Shown here one piece after another: positions 23,937 to 32,343 of a DNA stretch of 64,000 nucleotides. Source of the DNA: Streptomyces mashuensis (lineage in GTDB: Bacteria > Actinomycetota > Actinomycetes > Streptomycetales > Streptomycetaceae). The stretch covers positions 1 through 64,000 of the forward strand of contig NZ_BNBD01000010.1 of NCBI RefSeq assembly GCF_014654785.1, in the 5' to 3' direction. The notes beneath the pieces were generated by a model that worked only from the letters and a program-made list of their open reading frames with translations, did not search any database and was not told the DNA's origin. The position numbers and the translations under genes were made by a program. Positions within the stretch are counted from its first letter, which is position 1; every line of letters starts with the position of its first letter.

Positions 23937-25468
23937 GGCGTGGGCTCCCTGATCGCGTCGTGCGGGCCGGCCGGGGTGCGGCTGCCGGTGTCCTGAGGGA
24001 CGGTGTCCTGCGGGGCGGTGTCCTGCCGGGCGGGCCGGAGCTCGATGGTGCCGGGGCCGGCGGGGCGCGGCATGGCGGCGTGGTGCTTCAGCCGCAGGTC
24101 GATGCCGTGCGTGGTGACGTCGTAGCGGCCGTAGAGCTCGCCGAGGACGGCGGCCTGCATGCGGACGGAGAACAGCCGCCCGGGGCATTTGCGGGGGTTG
24201 CGCCGTGTGTTGACCATGCTGAACGAGTTGATCTCGTAGCGGCTGCGGGAGAGGAGCGAGGAGACCGTCTCGCGGCCGGAGCGGGCGATGGCCCGGACGT
24301 TGTCGGGGTCGAAGCTGCCGGGCCGGGGGAAGGCGTGCGGGTCGCGGTTGGCCTGCCACCGGTCGAGCCACATCATGGTGCCCGCCGGCACGGTCACCTC
24401 GTGTCCTCGGTGGCGGAGGAGGAAGGGGCGGGTGGTGCGCCGCCACAGGGCGCAGGGGTTGCTGCCGCCCAGGCGTACGGCTTCCAGGACCGCCAGTTCG
24501 GTGAGGGACGGCCCGGCGTGGGGGCAGGCGGTGCCGGGGGCGCCGGCGCGGCCGCGTGCCTCGGCGACGACCTGAGCTTTGACCGTCGGCGTCGTCTCCA
24601 GGTGGCCCAGGGTCCACAGGAGGCTGAGCGCGGTGGTGTCGTACGTCGCCACGACGACGGTGCCGAGTTCCTTGACGCGGGCGGGGTCGAGGCGGGCGAT
24701 GTTCTCCCGGGTGAAGGGGAGGTCCCACAGGGCGAAGTACCGGCGGACGAGGTTGGTGGCGGGGGCGGCGGACAGCGGACGGAAGTTGGCCAGCAGCAGG
24801 TCGCGGACGAACGGCACGATGACGTCGGCCTGGCGCATCGCGTCGGGGTTGACGTTGCAGATGACGTCGGAGGCCAGGTCGAAGAAGCCGCGGACGACCT
24901 CGCCGTAGTCGGGGGAGCGCAGGTACTCGGGGAGGGGGCGCTCGGTGAGGTCGAGCACGCCGGGCACCATGCTGTCGACGTGGGCCACCAGTTCCAGGGC
25001 GAAGTCGTCCAGGGGGAGCTCGCGTCCCGCCACCCGTGCGAGGTGGGCGGCGGTGTGCCGGCGGACGTGGGGTTCGATGCGTGCCACGAACGCGGCGCTG
25101 CCCAGGGAGCGTTCGACCGCGCCGCGTTTGGCCGGCCGGTCGGGGTGGTCGTGGAGGAGGGAGCCCATGAAGTCGCCGAAGAGGTCGCGGTTGGTGTCGG
25201 TGGACGGGGCGAGCACCTCCTCGGTGAGCAGCGGAGTGTTGGTGATCTGGTAGACGGCGAAGCCCCGGCCGGTCCGGAAGGTGCACAGGCCGCCGCCGGC
25301 CTCGGCGCAGGCGCTGATGCCGGAGGCGCGGAAGTAGGCCGAGGCGGGTTCGCCGCGCACCACGGTGGCCTCGTGGAACGCCTGCTCGTGGCCGTCGGCG
25401 GCGCTCGGCCCGGGGTGGTGGGCGAGGACGCCGGGGTAGGGCGCCCCGGCGGGGGCGGTCACGGTCAC
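23933..25468 (-). CDS. bcmD: Cytochrome P450 BcmD
   Basis: A 511-residue P450, longer than typical ~400-residue streptomycete P450s. The I-helix reads VVATYDTTA (~272-280, TT conserved), the K-helix ExxR is E329-x-x-R332, and the heme cysteine is C428 in RRNPRKCPGR. The heme loop is non-canonical: the usual FxxGxHxCxG is replaced by a Phe (F416) 12 positions before Cys and no glycine between. The position in the operon and the single P450 match BcmD, which hydroxylates the bridged scaffold late in the pathway. A C-terminal tail (~480-511) with repeated QDT is probably disordered. The GTG overlaps the bcmC stop. Confidence 0.92.
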   Translation of the reverse strand: MTVTAPAGAPYPGVLAHHPGPSAADGHEQAFHEATVVRGEPASAYFRASGISACAEAGGGLCTFRTGRGFAVYQITNTPLLTEEVLAPSTDTNRDLFGDFMGSLLHDHPDRPAKRGAVERSLGSAAFVARIEPHVRRHTAAHLARVAGRELPLDDFALELVAHVDSMVPGVLDLTERPLPEYLRSPDYGEVVRGFFDLASDVICNVNPDAMRQADVIVPFVRDLLLANFRPLSAAPATNLVRRYFALWDLPFTRENIARLDPARVKELGTVVVATYDTTALSLLWTLGHLETTPTVKAQVVAEARGRAGAPGTACPHAGPSLTELAVLEAVRLGGSNPCALWRRTTRPFLLRHRGHEVTVPAGTMMWLDRWQANRDPHAFPRPGSFDPDNVRAIARSGRETVSSLLSRSRYEINSFSMVNTRRNPRKCPGRLFSVRMQAAVLGELYGRYDVTTHGIDLRLKHHAAMPRPAGPGTIELRPARQDTAPQDTVPQDTGSRTPAGPHDAIREPTP

Positions 25469-26415
25469 GGGGCGGCTCCGGGAGCGGCGGGGGCGGTGTC
25501 GGCGATGCCGAAGTCGGCATAATGGTCGGACCAGGTACGGGCGTTGAACTCGCGCAGGAACTCCTCGGAGCTGCGCGCCGGGTGTGCCGTGCCGTCGGGC
25601 CGTAGCCGGTACAGGTCGCCGGTGGCGGGCGGGTTGGCGAAGGCGGCGAAGGAGACACGGTCCGGCTCGCCGGGCCGGGGCACGCACTGCCGTACGCGGT
25701 GGGTGAGGGCGCGCACGGGGCGGGGGAGGTCCTCGGTGAGCAGTTCGAAGGCGGCGCCGAAGTTGACGACGAAGTGGCCGGGGAGCGGGTCGACCGGCGC
25801 CCAGGTGCCGTTGCCCGTGGCGGCTTCCAGTCCGGGTTCCTGGAGGTGGAGGACGGTCACGAAGCCGGTGTCCTGGTGCGGGGCGCAGCCGGGCCGGTCG
25901 CGTTCCGGGCGGTAGTGGTTGGCGGCGAACCAGTGGGTGCCGCGGCCCTCCACGGCGCCGCCGGTGACGGTGGTCCACAGGGTTTCGGGCACGCCCAGGC
26001 CGGTGAGCACGGCGCGCAGCACGAGAAGGGTGAGGGCGCTCATGTGCTCGGTCATGGCGTACAGCTCGGGCGGGAAGTGCCGGGCCCGGGCCGGGGCGTC
26101 GAGGAGCAGGTGCTCGGTCTGGAAGTGCTCGCGGTCGAAGTAGAGGCCCTCCCGGTCGCGGTAGCCGCGGTAGGGCCGGAGCCGGGCCGGGGCGCCGGCG
26201 GCGGGCCGGTGGAACTCGCGGCAGAGGGTGAGGCCGGGCGTGGGGTCGAGGCCGGGCGGCACGGCGAGGCGGAAGCAGCCGTCGGCGAGGGCGCGGGGCA
26301 GTCCGCCGGGGGTGTCGAAGACCAGCGTGGTGCCTTCGGCGTGGGCCCGCTGGAGGTCCAGGGGCGGCGCGGGGGCGGGTGGGGGCGCGGGGACGGGTGA
26401 GGGTGCGGCGGTCAT
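25465..26415 (-). CDS. bcmC: 2-oxoglutarate/Fe(II) dioxygenase BcmC
   Basis: A 316-residue dioxygenase with a Pro/Ala-rich start (residues 4-20). Iron ligands are H180-x-D182 (APHQDTGF) and H239 (THRVRQ); the 2OG arginine is R253 (RVSFAAF). By order it is BcmC, reported as an early hydroxylase of the scaffold. The ATG overlaps the bcmB stop (ATGA). Homology to the other paralogs begins at about residue 25, and no in-frame start further upstream is needed. Confidence 0.9.
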   Translation of the reverse strand: MTAAPSPVPAPPPAPAPPLDLQRAHAEGTTLVFDTPGGLPRALADGCFRLAVPPGLDPTPGLTLCREFHRPAAGAPARLRPYRGYRDREGLYFDREHFQTEHLLLDAPARARHFPPELYAMTEHMSALTLLVLRAVLTGLGVPETLWTTVTGGAVEGRGTHWFAANHYRPERDRPGCAPHQDTGFVTVLHLQEPGLEAATGNGTWAPVDPLPGHFVVNFGAAFELLTEDLPRPVRALTHRVRQCVPRPGEPDRVSFAAFANPPATGDLYRLRPDGTAHPARSSEEFLREFNARTWSDHYADFGIADTAPAAPGAAP

Positions 26416-27401
26416 GCGGGCCTCCCTTCGGGGGCGTCGGTGCCCGCGTAGATCTCGTGGTCGTTCTCGTCGATGAGCTCCCGCGACCCGCACACGCGCT
26501 CCAGGCCGCGTCCGGCGACGTAGCGGTGGATGCCCTCGTCCTCGCCGGGCCGGCAGCTGCTGGAGCTGAAGTGCCCGAAGCTGGACCGGTCGGTGCCCTG
26601 GTGGGCGACGCGGTGCATGATGGCGGCGACGGGGGTGCCGCAGGCGGCGGTGAGGATCTCCATCGACAGGCCGAAGTTGACGACGAAGCAGTCGGTGGCG
26701 CGCGGCACGGTCTCCCAGTGGTCCCCACGGCTGATCTCCAGTCCGGGGGTGGTGGTGCGCAGGATGGTGAGGAAGCCGTCGTCCTTGTGGGAGCTCAGGC
26801 CGATGTCGTCGAGCGCCGGCCGGTAGTGGTTGAACGTGAGGTGGTACGAGCCCTCGCCGGCGGAGCAGCCACCGGTGGCGCGGCGCCAGTCAGCCTCGGG
26901 GATGCCGGCGTGGGCCAGGACCGAGCGGAGGACCTGCCCGGACAGACGGGTGAGGGCCTCGCCGAGCGCGGTGATCTCCGGCGGGTAGTGGGCGGCCCAG
27001 AAGCGCCGTTCCAGCAGGAACTGCTCGATCTGGTTCACGCGTTGGTGGAATCCCAGCAGGGGGTCGCCGAAGTGGTCGCTGTCCAGGAGACGGAAACGAC
27101 CGTACGGTTCGGCCTCCGGCCCCTGGTGGAACTGGCGGGCGAAGGCGTCACCGCCGGCGACGTCGAGGTCCTGGGGGATTTCCAGGAGGAAGACGCCGTC
27201 CCGGAATGCGCGGTCGCGGGATGCGGAATCGGCGAAGAGGAGTTCGCCGTCGTCGTGTTCGCCGGGGGCGATGCGGGCGCGTTCCAGGCTGGCTTCGCCG
27301 AGGGCCGGGCGGGCCTTGTCCCGCTTTTCGTAGACGTTCCGGTAGATGCGTCCCCGCCGGATGTCGGGGGTGAGGCCGTGGTGTGCGGATGTCATGGTCA
27401 C
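26412..27401 (-). CDS. bcmB: 2-oxoglutarate/Fe(II) dioxygenase BcmB
   Basis: A 329-residue dioxygenase. Iron ligands are H205-x-D207 (SSHKDDGF) and H263 (IMHRVAHQ); the 2OG arginine is R272 (RSSFGHF). It is the most divergent of the five paralogs, with an extra N-terminal ~40 residues (RRGRIYRNVYEKRDKAR) absent from the others. By order it is BcmB, reported to act in building the bicyclic ether of bicyclomycin. The GTG at 27401 overlaps the bcmA stop; an ATG two codons later is an alternative. Confidence 0.9.
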   Translation of the reverse strand: MTMTSAHHGLTPDIRRGRIYRNVYEKRDKARPALGEASLERARIAPGEHDDGELLFADSASRDRAFRDGVFLLEIPQDLDVAGGDAFARQFHQGPEAEPYGRFRLLDSDHFGDPLLGFHQRVNQIEQFLLERRFWAAHYPPEITALGEALTRLSGQVLRSVLAHAGIPEADWRRATGGCSAGEGSYHLTFNHYRPALDDIGLSSHKDDGFLTILRTTTPGLEISRGDHWETVPRATDCFVVNFGLSMEILTAACGTPVAAIMHRVAHQGTDRSSFGHFSSSSCRPGEDEGIHRYVAGRGLERVCGSRELIDENDHEIYAGTDAPEGRPA

Positions 27402-28177
27402 CGGCCTTTCAGGTGGAGCGAGACGACAATGAGGTCGCGGAGTTCCTGCGGGGCGCCGGGGTGCAGTCCGCGGGCGATTTCCGAGAGGGTCCTGAAGGAG
27501 CCGGGGTAGACCATCACCGGAAGGCCGCGCTGCCGGAGGCAGGCGAAGATGGCGAACTCCTCCAGGAAGTACTCCGACGACCTCCGGATGCGCCGTTCCC
27601 GCTCCGCCTCGGACAGCCCCGTGGACCGCTTGGCGTGGTAGGAGCGGCCGAACGACTCGACGGACGCCCGGAAGGTGTCGTCGTCGGCGAAGAACGTGCG
27701 CAGCCGGTCGTGGAATTCCGTGCAGGCGTCCCAGGTCTGTACGTCGCCGCAGGTGAGGAAGGTGAAGTCGGTGCTGTCCCGGTAGCTGTCGAAGACCTCG
27801 CGGGTGTCCGCGAGGAACCGGCGGCCGAGGCCGAGCGCGGTGGTGCGGGCCTCGTCCGGGGGCAGTGCGCGGGTCGACTCCAGGGTGATCCGGTGAATGC
27901 TGTCACCGACGAGCACAGTGCAATGGGAGAAGCGGCGGGATATCCACTTCAGCATGGCGGTGAGCTTCGGGACGGTGAAGTTGCTGTTCTCCAGGCTCAC
28001 GCCGAGGAAACAGGTGTCGTGCTGCTCGAAGGTGTCCCTGCTCGACTGGGGGGAGACGAAGCCGATCTCGGCCTTGTAACGCGTCCGGTGGGCCGGCCTG
28101 TTCGGCGGATCGAGGGTGGGGATTCCGATGGCGGGGGTTCCGGGAATTCCGACTGCTTCTTGGGTGTCTGACGACAT
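27398..28177 (-). CDS. bcmA: Cyclodipeptide synthase BcmA
   Basis: A 259-residue tRNA-dependent cyclodipeptide synthase. It would take Ile and Leu from their tRNAs and make cyclo(L-Ile-L-Leu). The catalytic serine is S61 in FLGVSLENSNF; the GDSIHRITLE segment (91-100) is typical of the family; Y203 and E207 (EYFLEE) match the AlbC Tyr178/Glu182 pair; and Y224-P225 (VMVYPGS) is the Y-P pair of the XYP subfamily. It is the first gene of the operon, followed by six oxidases in the published order. The ribosome binding site is weak (AGGCTGG). Confidence 0.95.
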   Translation of the reverse strand: MSSDTQEAVGIPGTPAIGIPTLDPPNRPAHRTRYKAEIGFVSPQSSRDTFEQHDTCFLGVSLENSNFTVPKLTAMLKWISRRFSHCTVLVGDSIHRITLESTRALPPDEARTTALGLGRRFLADTREVFDSYRDSTDFTFLTCGDVQTWDACTEFHDRLRTFFADDDTFRASVESFGRSYHAKRSTGLSEAERERRIRRSSEYFLEEFAIFACLRQRGLPVMVYPGSFRTLSEIARGLHPGAPQELRDLIVVSLHLKGR

Positions 28178-28318
28178 CGCACCAGCCTGGTAGGTCGCGG
28201 AAATGCGTGGCGGTCGAAAGGTGAGGACGGGGGAGTGGGGGTGGTCTTCTCGTCGGCCCGGACGCCGGTCCTTGCTAACAGAGGCGTCAGGTGATCATCA
28301 ATCCCCGAGGGGCACGTT

Positions 28319-28332
28319 TCGGTCCGGACCGA
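28319..28332. promoter_or_regulatory. Perfect 14-bp palindrome upstream of bcmA
   Basis: TCGGTCCGGACCGA reads identically on both strands. It is 142 bp upstream of the bcmA start and is a candidate operator for the bcm operon. No protein can be assigned to it. Confidence 0.4.
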
Positions 28333-28507
28333 CCGTGCCGTATGCCCACCGTCAATTCTCCTGCTCAACTTGCATGTAAGGGCCAATGGCATGGCTCGGC
28401 AGTGTCGTGGGGACCGGGCGCCACGCCGGGTCGTGATGGCCGAAACGTGATCGGCCGCGAGCGGTTGAACGCCTCACGGCAAACGGTTGCGCACGTCAGG
28501 AAAGGGG

Positions 28508-28536
28508 TTGGCAGCCCCCGGGCCGTCGGCTACGGT
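28508..28536 (+). promoter_or_regulatory. Possible vegetative promoter of bcmT
   Basis: TTGGCA (28508-28513) and TACGGT (28531-28536) are separated by 17 bp, a fair match to the streptomycete HrdB consensus. It would give a 5' leader of about 220 nt before bcmT. Confidence 0.4.
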
Positions 28537-28765
28537 GGAGGCGCTTCCGATCCGGCCCCCGGTGCGAGAGCCCCGGCCTCCCGGCGGCAGGACGAAGCCG
28601 TTCACCGGCGGACCCTCCCGGTCCCGTCCCCGGTTCCCCCGCGCGACGCCCCTTTCCTGCGGGCCCGTTCCCGGCCGCGCACCGCCCTCCCCGCCACCTC
28701 CCGCCACGACCTTCGACGACGACCCTCGACCACGCTGCGCACCGCAGCGAGAAGGGAGGCCGGGC

Positions 28766-30163
28766 ATGCACCGGAACGGCCCGCCCGGAGCACGCGGGGC
28801 CCTCCTGGCCCTGTCCACCGGCGTGTTCTGCATCCAGCTCGACGCCTTCGCCCTCAACCTCGCCCTGCCCCGGATCGGCCACGACCTGCACGCCGGGGAG
28901 GGCGGCCTCCAGTGGGCCGTCAGCGCCTACCTGCTCGCCACCGGCACCCTCATGCTCGGCGCCGGACGCCTGGGCGACCTGTTCGGCCGGCGCCGGCTGC
29001 TCGTCACCGGCCTGGCGCTGTTCGGCGGCGCATCCCTGGCGTGCGCCCTCGCCAGCACCCTGCCCCTGCTGGTCGCCGCCCGCGTCGTCCAAGGCGCCGG
29101 CGCGTCCCTGATCATGCCGGTGGGCCTCGCACTGGTCACCAACGCCTACCCCGCCGCGCAGCGCGGCCGGGCCACCGGCTGGGCACTGGGCGTGGGCGGC
29201 ATCGCCACCGCCTGCGGCCCGTTCGCCGGCGGCGTGCTCACCGACGCGGTGTCCTGGCGCGCGGTGTTCTGGCTCAACGTGCCGCTGGCCGCGCTGGGCG
29301 CCTTCTGGGCGTCCCGGGCCGCGGAGAGCCGCGACACCAGCGGGCCCCGCACCGTCGACCGGGCCGGCCTCCTCACCGGCACCGCCGCGCTCGCCGCCCT
29401 CGCCGTCCTCGTCGACCGCGGCAGCCGCTGGGGCTGGGCGACCGGCCGCACCGCCCTGCTCCTCGCCCTCGTCGTACTGCTCCTCGCCTGGTTCGTCCGG
29501 TGCGAACGCACCGCGGCCGCACCCCTCGTGGGCCTCGGCCTGTTCCGCAACGGGCCCTACGTCGCCCTCACCCTCGCCGGAGCGGTCGCCAACACCGCCA
29601 CCGTCATGTTCCTGTTCGTCGTGCCGCTGTCGCTCCAGGGCCCCTGGCAGCTGTCGGTGGCCGCCGCCGGCGTGGCCTTCCTCGCCCCGGCCGTCGCGAT
29701 GGCCGCCGCCGGCCCCCTGGCCGGCCGGGTCGCGCCCCCGCACGCCGTCCCCGTGATGGCCGCCTGCCTCGGCACCGGCGCACTCGTCCTCGCCTGCCTG
29801 GCCGGGGCGCCGCACCTGCCCGTGTACCTCGCGGCCGCCACCCTCGGCGGCGCCGTGCTGGGCCTCGGCAACGCCCTGACCCTCGTGGCCACCCAGGCCG
29901 TCATCAGGCCCGAACGCGCCGGCGAGGCGTCCGGCGTCACCAAGACCGTCATCACCGTCGCCGCCGGCCTCGGCGTGGCCCTCGCCGGCCCGGTCGCCGC
30001 CCCCGGCGGCGACGGCCACGCCGTCGGCACCGCCCTGCTGGCCACCGCCGCGGGCTGCCTCGCGGCCTGCGCGGTGCTCCTGCTCTGGCTCCGGCACACG
30101 CCCCGCACACCCGGCCGTCCCCGGCGCCCCACCGGTCCCCGTGAGGCTACGGCCAAGCGTTGA
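28766..30163 (+). CDS. bcmT: MFS drug exporter BcmT (DHA2 type)
   Basis: A 465-residue major facilitator with about 14 membrane segments. The motif A loop LGDLFGRRRLLVTG follows the second helix, and VVQGAGASLIMPVGLAL is the DHA2-type motif C region. It is divergent from bcmA and matches the MFS gene reported with bicyclomycin clusters, so export of and self-protection from bicyclomycin is the likely role. I chose the ATG at 28766, with GAAGGGAGG 6 nt upstream; the frame is open back to 28487 but the upstream part is Pro/Arg-rich noise. Confidence 0.88.
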   Translation: MHRNGPPGARGALLALSTGVFCIQLDAFALNLALPRIGHDLHAGEGGLQWAVSAYLLATGTLMLGAGRLGDLFGRRRLLVTGLALFGGASLACALASTLPLLVAARVVQGAGASLIMPVGLALVTNAYPAAQRGRATGWALGVGGIATACGPFAGGVLTDAVSWRAVFWLNVPLAALGAFWASRAAESRDTSGPRTVDRAGLLTGTAALAALAVLVDRGSRWGWATGRTALLLALVVLLLAWFVRCERTAAAPLVGLGLFRNGPYVALTLAGAVANTATVMFLFVVPLSLQGPWQLSVAAAGVAFLAPAVAMAAAGPLAGRVAPPHAVPVMAACLGTGALVLACLAGAPHLPVYLAAATLGGAVLGLGNALTLVATQAVIRPERAGEASGVTKTVITVAAGLGVALAGPVAAPGGDGHAVGTALLATAAGCLAACAVLLLWLRHTPRTPGRPRRPTGPREATAKR

Positions 30164-30352
30164 CCAGCCCCGATGCGCGTGATTGACTCCGCCGCATGAC
30201 AGGCAACCGCGTGCATTTCTGGCGGCGGGTCCATCTGGACCTCGTCCGTTACGCGGGCTGCGTCTGTCGTCCGTCCTGCTGAATCGCCACCCTCCGCGCG
30301 GCCGTCACCGTACCGCCGCGCGCCCTTCGCGACGCCTCACAGGACGGTCACC

Positions 30353-30907
30353 ATGTTCTTCCCCGTACGCGCCTTCGCGCCCCCACGCCCCGCCCCCACC
30401 GCATCGCCGGGCGGGCCGCCCACCGCTGCCGACCTGCTCGCCTTCGCGCGCCGCACCGCGGCCGACCGCCAGCTGACCGACGCGCTGCCGCTCGACCCCG
30501 AGGGCCGCACCTGGATCTGCCTCAACGGGCCCGGCGGCAGCGAGGCGTGGCTCATCGGCTGGCCGCCCGGCAGCGCCACCGGATGGCACGACCACGGCGG
30601 TTCGTACGGCGCGTTCGCCACGGCCGAGGGCCGGCTGACCGAGCAGTCCGTGGCCGCCCAACTCCCCACCGGCGGCTGGACGATGCTCGAACTGGCCGAC
30701 GACGTCGACCGCGAGCGGACCCTCACCCCCGGCGACGGCCGCGCCTTCGGACCGCACCACGTGCACCAGGTCCGCAACGCCTCACCGGACCGGCACGCCG
30801 TGTCCGTGCACGTCTACTACCCGCCGCTGCCCATGATGCGCCGCTACGGCCGCACCGGCCGGACACTGCGGCTCGAACGCGTCGAGCGGCCGCAGGAGTG
30901 GGCATGA
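30353..30907 (+). CDS. Cysteine-dioxygenase-like cupin protein
   Basis: A 184-residue cupin. Metal-binding histidines are visible in GWHDHGGSYGAF (~79-90) and GPHHVHQVRNAS (~128-139), as in the cysteine dioxygenase family, which oxidises cysteine to cysteine sulfinate. The next gene, a rhodanese-like protein, overlaps it by ATGA. A thiol dioxygenase coupled to a rhodanese suggests sulfur detoxification or sulfane handling. The substrate is not certain. An AGGA lies about 9 nt before the ATG. Confidence 0.8.
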   Translation: MFFPVRAFAPPRPAPTASPGGPPTAADLLAFARRTAADRQLTDALPLDPEGRTWICLNGPGGSEAWLIGWPPGSATGWHDHGGSYGAFATAEGRLTEQSVAAQLPTGGWTMLELADDVDRERTLTPGDGRAFGPHHVHQVRNASPDRHAVSVHVYYPPLPMMRRYGRTGRTLRLERVERPQEWA

Positions 30908-31305
30908 GCGGAACCACGCCGAGCGGCGTCGACGCCCTGCTGGCCGCGGCCCGCGCCGAGCTCGTCCGCCTCGGCCCGGCCGAGGCGGCCGGCGTCCAGG
31001 CGAGCGGCGGCCTGCTGGTGGACATCCGCACCGCCGCCCAGCGGGAGCGCGACGGGACCATCCCCGGCGCCCTCGCCGTCGAACGCAACGTCCTGGAGTG
31101 GCGGCTCGACCCCACCTGCCCCCACCGCCTCCCGCAGGCCACGGGCCACGACCTGCCGGTGGTCGTCGTCTGCGACGAGGGCTACGCCTCGTCGTTCGCC
31201 GCCGTGTCGCTGCGCCGGCTCGGCCTGTGGCGGGCCACCGACCTGGTGGGCGGCTACCAAGCCTGGCGGGCGGCGGGCCTGCCGGTGCTGCTCCCGGAGG
31301 GGTGA
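30904..31305 (+). CDS. Rhodanese-like domain protein
   Basis: A 133-residue single-domain rhodanese. The DIRTAAQRERDGTIPGAL segment and the active-site loop VVVCDEGYASS, with its cysteine, mark the fold, and GGYQAWRAAGLP is the usual C-terminal motif. It would transfer sulfane sulfur. It is translationally coupled to the cupin dioxygenase gene. Confidence 0.85.
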   Translation: MSGTTPSGVDALLAAARAELVRLGPAEAAGVQASGGLLVDIRTAAQRERDGTIPGALAVERNVLEWRLDPTCPHRLPQATGHDLPVVVVCDEGYASSFAAVSLRRLGLWRATDLVGGYQAWRAAGLPVLLPEG

Positions 31306-31320
31306 CCGCGCCCCGCGAGG

Positions 31321-31947
31321 TCAGTCCTCCGCGGGCCCGGCCAGTGCCAGGCCACCGCCGTCCGGCGGCAGTGGCGGGGTGATGACTTTCTGGAAGTACT
31401 GGATGAGCGGGCCGATGGCCAGCGCGTACAGGACGGTGCCGACGCCGACGGAGCCGCCCAGCAGGAACCCGGCGGCCAGCACGACGACCTCGATCGCCGT
31501 GCGGACCAGCCGGGTGGGCCGGCCCGTCCGGCGGCACAGGCCGGTCATCAGCCCGTCGCGCGGCCCGGGCCCGAAGCGCGCGGAGATGTAAAGGGCGGTG
31601 GCCACGCCGTTGAGCACCACGCCTCCGAGCAGCAGCGGGACCCGGACGGCGTAGGCGTGCGCCGCGGGCAGCAGGCGCAGGGAGGCGTCGATGCACAGGC
31701 CCACGAGGAGGACGTTGGAGACGGTGCCGACGCCCGGCCGTTCGCGCAGCGGCACCCACAGCAGCAGCACGGCGGCCGAGACGCCGATGACGACCGTGCC
31801 CATCGACAGGCCGGTGTGGCGGGCCAGGCCCTGGTGGAAGACGTCCCACGAGTTGAGCCCCAGTCCGGCCCGCAGTTGGAGGGCCACGCTCACGCCGTAC
31901 AGCACCAGGCCCGCGTAGAGGTGGACGAGCCGGCGTGCGAGGTACAT
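31321..31947 (-). CDS. YczE/YitT-like membrane protein
   Basis: A 208-residue membrane protein with five to six hydrophobic segments. It begins LARRLVHLYAGLVLYGVSVAL and includes LGLNSWDVFHQGLAR and FGPGPRDGLMTGLCRRTGRP, the recurring signature of the YczE family. Its function is unknown; in streptomycetes it often stands next to regulators or transporters. GGGAG lies about 10 nt before the ATG. It is convergent with the rhodanese gene (15 bp apart). Confidence 0.8.
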   Translation of the reverse strand: MYLARRLVHLYAGLVLYGVSVALQLRAGLGLNSWDVFHQGLARHTGLSMGTVVIGVSAAVLLLWVPLRERPGVGTVSNVLLVGLCIDASLRLLPAAHAYAVRVPLLLGGVVLNGVATALYISARFGPGPRDGLMTGLCRRTGRPTRLVRTAIEVVVLAAGFLLGGSVGVGTVLYALAIGPLIQYFQKVITPPLPPDGGGLALAGPAED

Positions 31948-32343
31948 GGTGACCAGCTCCCGGGGGTGGGGGAGGCGCGTGCTCCGGCGGGCTGACGGTG
32001 GCGGCGGCCGTCCCATTCTCACCGCCGGCCGCTCGCTATTGCCCGAAAGCCGCGTCCCCCGCAAGGGTGGTCGTCGGCCAACGCGGCGCATGGGCCACCG
32101 GGCTCCGTGACGTGCCCCTGGCCGGGGCGTACGTGCGGACGACGGGACGGGCGCCGAGCCCCGTACCGGTGGAAGCCGGGCGAAGCCCACCCCGGAGGCG
32201 CCCGGTCCGGGCTGCTCCGTGCCCCGTCTTTGTCCGGGAACCGGCTCCTGGGCACCGTCACCGTGCGTGCGACTCTGGCCTTGCCCGCCCCGGTGCCGGC
32301 CGGCCGGGGACGCGCGGACCGAGACGGCCGGACGGGGGTCGGC
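31948..32343. other. Non-coding gap before the kynurenine operon
   Basis: About 400 bp between the divergent yczE-like gene and the DUF6875 gene. I see no supported gene. Promoters for both directions must lie here, but no clear -35/-10 pair or operator stands out. Confidence 0.5.

Larger units (their letters stand above)
28178..28765. promoter_or_regulatory. bcmA-bcmT divergent regulatory region (588 bp)
   Basis: No gene is seen here. The region is AT-richer than its flanks over about 28180-28400. It holds a perfect palindrome at 28319-28332, a shorter one (CCCCGAGGGG, 28303-28312) and a plausible promoter for bcmT at 28508-28536. A TTGACG on the minus strand near 28350 could be a -35 for bcmA but has no convincing -10. 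No regulator gene accompanies the cluster, so control presumably comes from elsewhere. Confidence 0.6.

Noticed and set aside
28487..28765. N-terminal extension of BcmT to 558 residues
   Set aside because: The extra 93 residues are Pro/Arg-rich without pattern, and a strong ribosome binding site precedes the ATG at 28766.
21185..30163. Mobile element or integrase flanking the bcm cluster
   Set aside because: bcm clusters in other bacteria are often linked to mobile elements, but I see no transposase, integrase, tRNA gene or direct repeats at either edge here.
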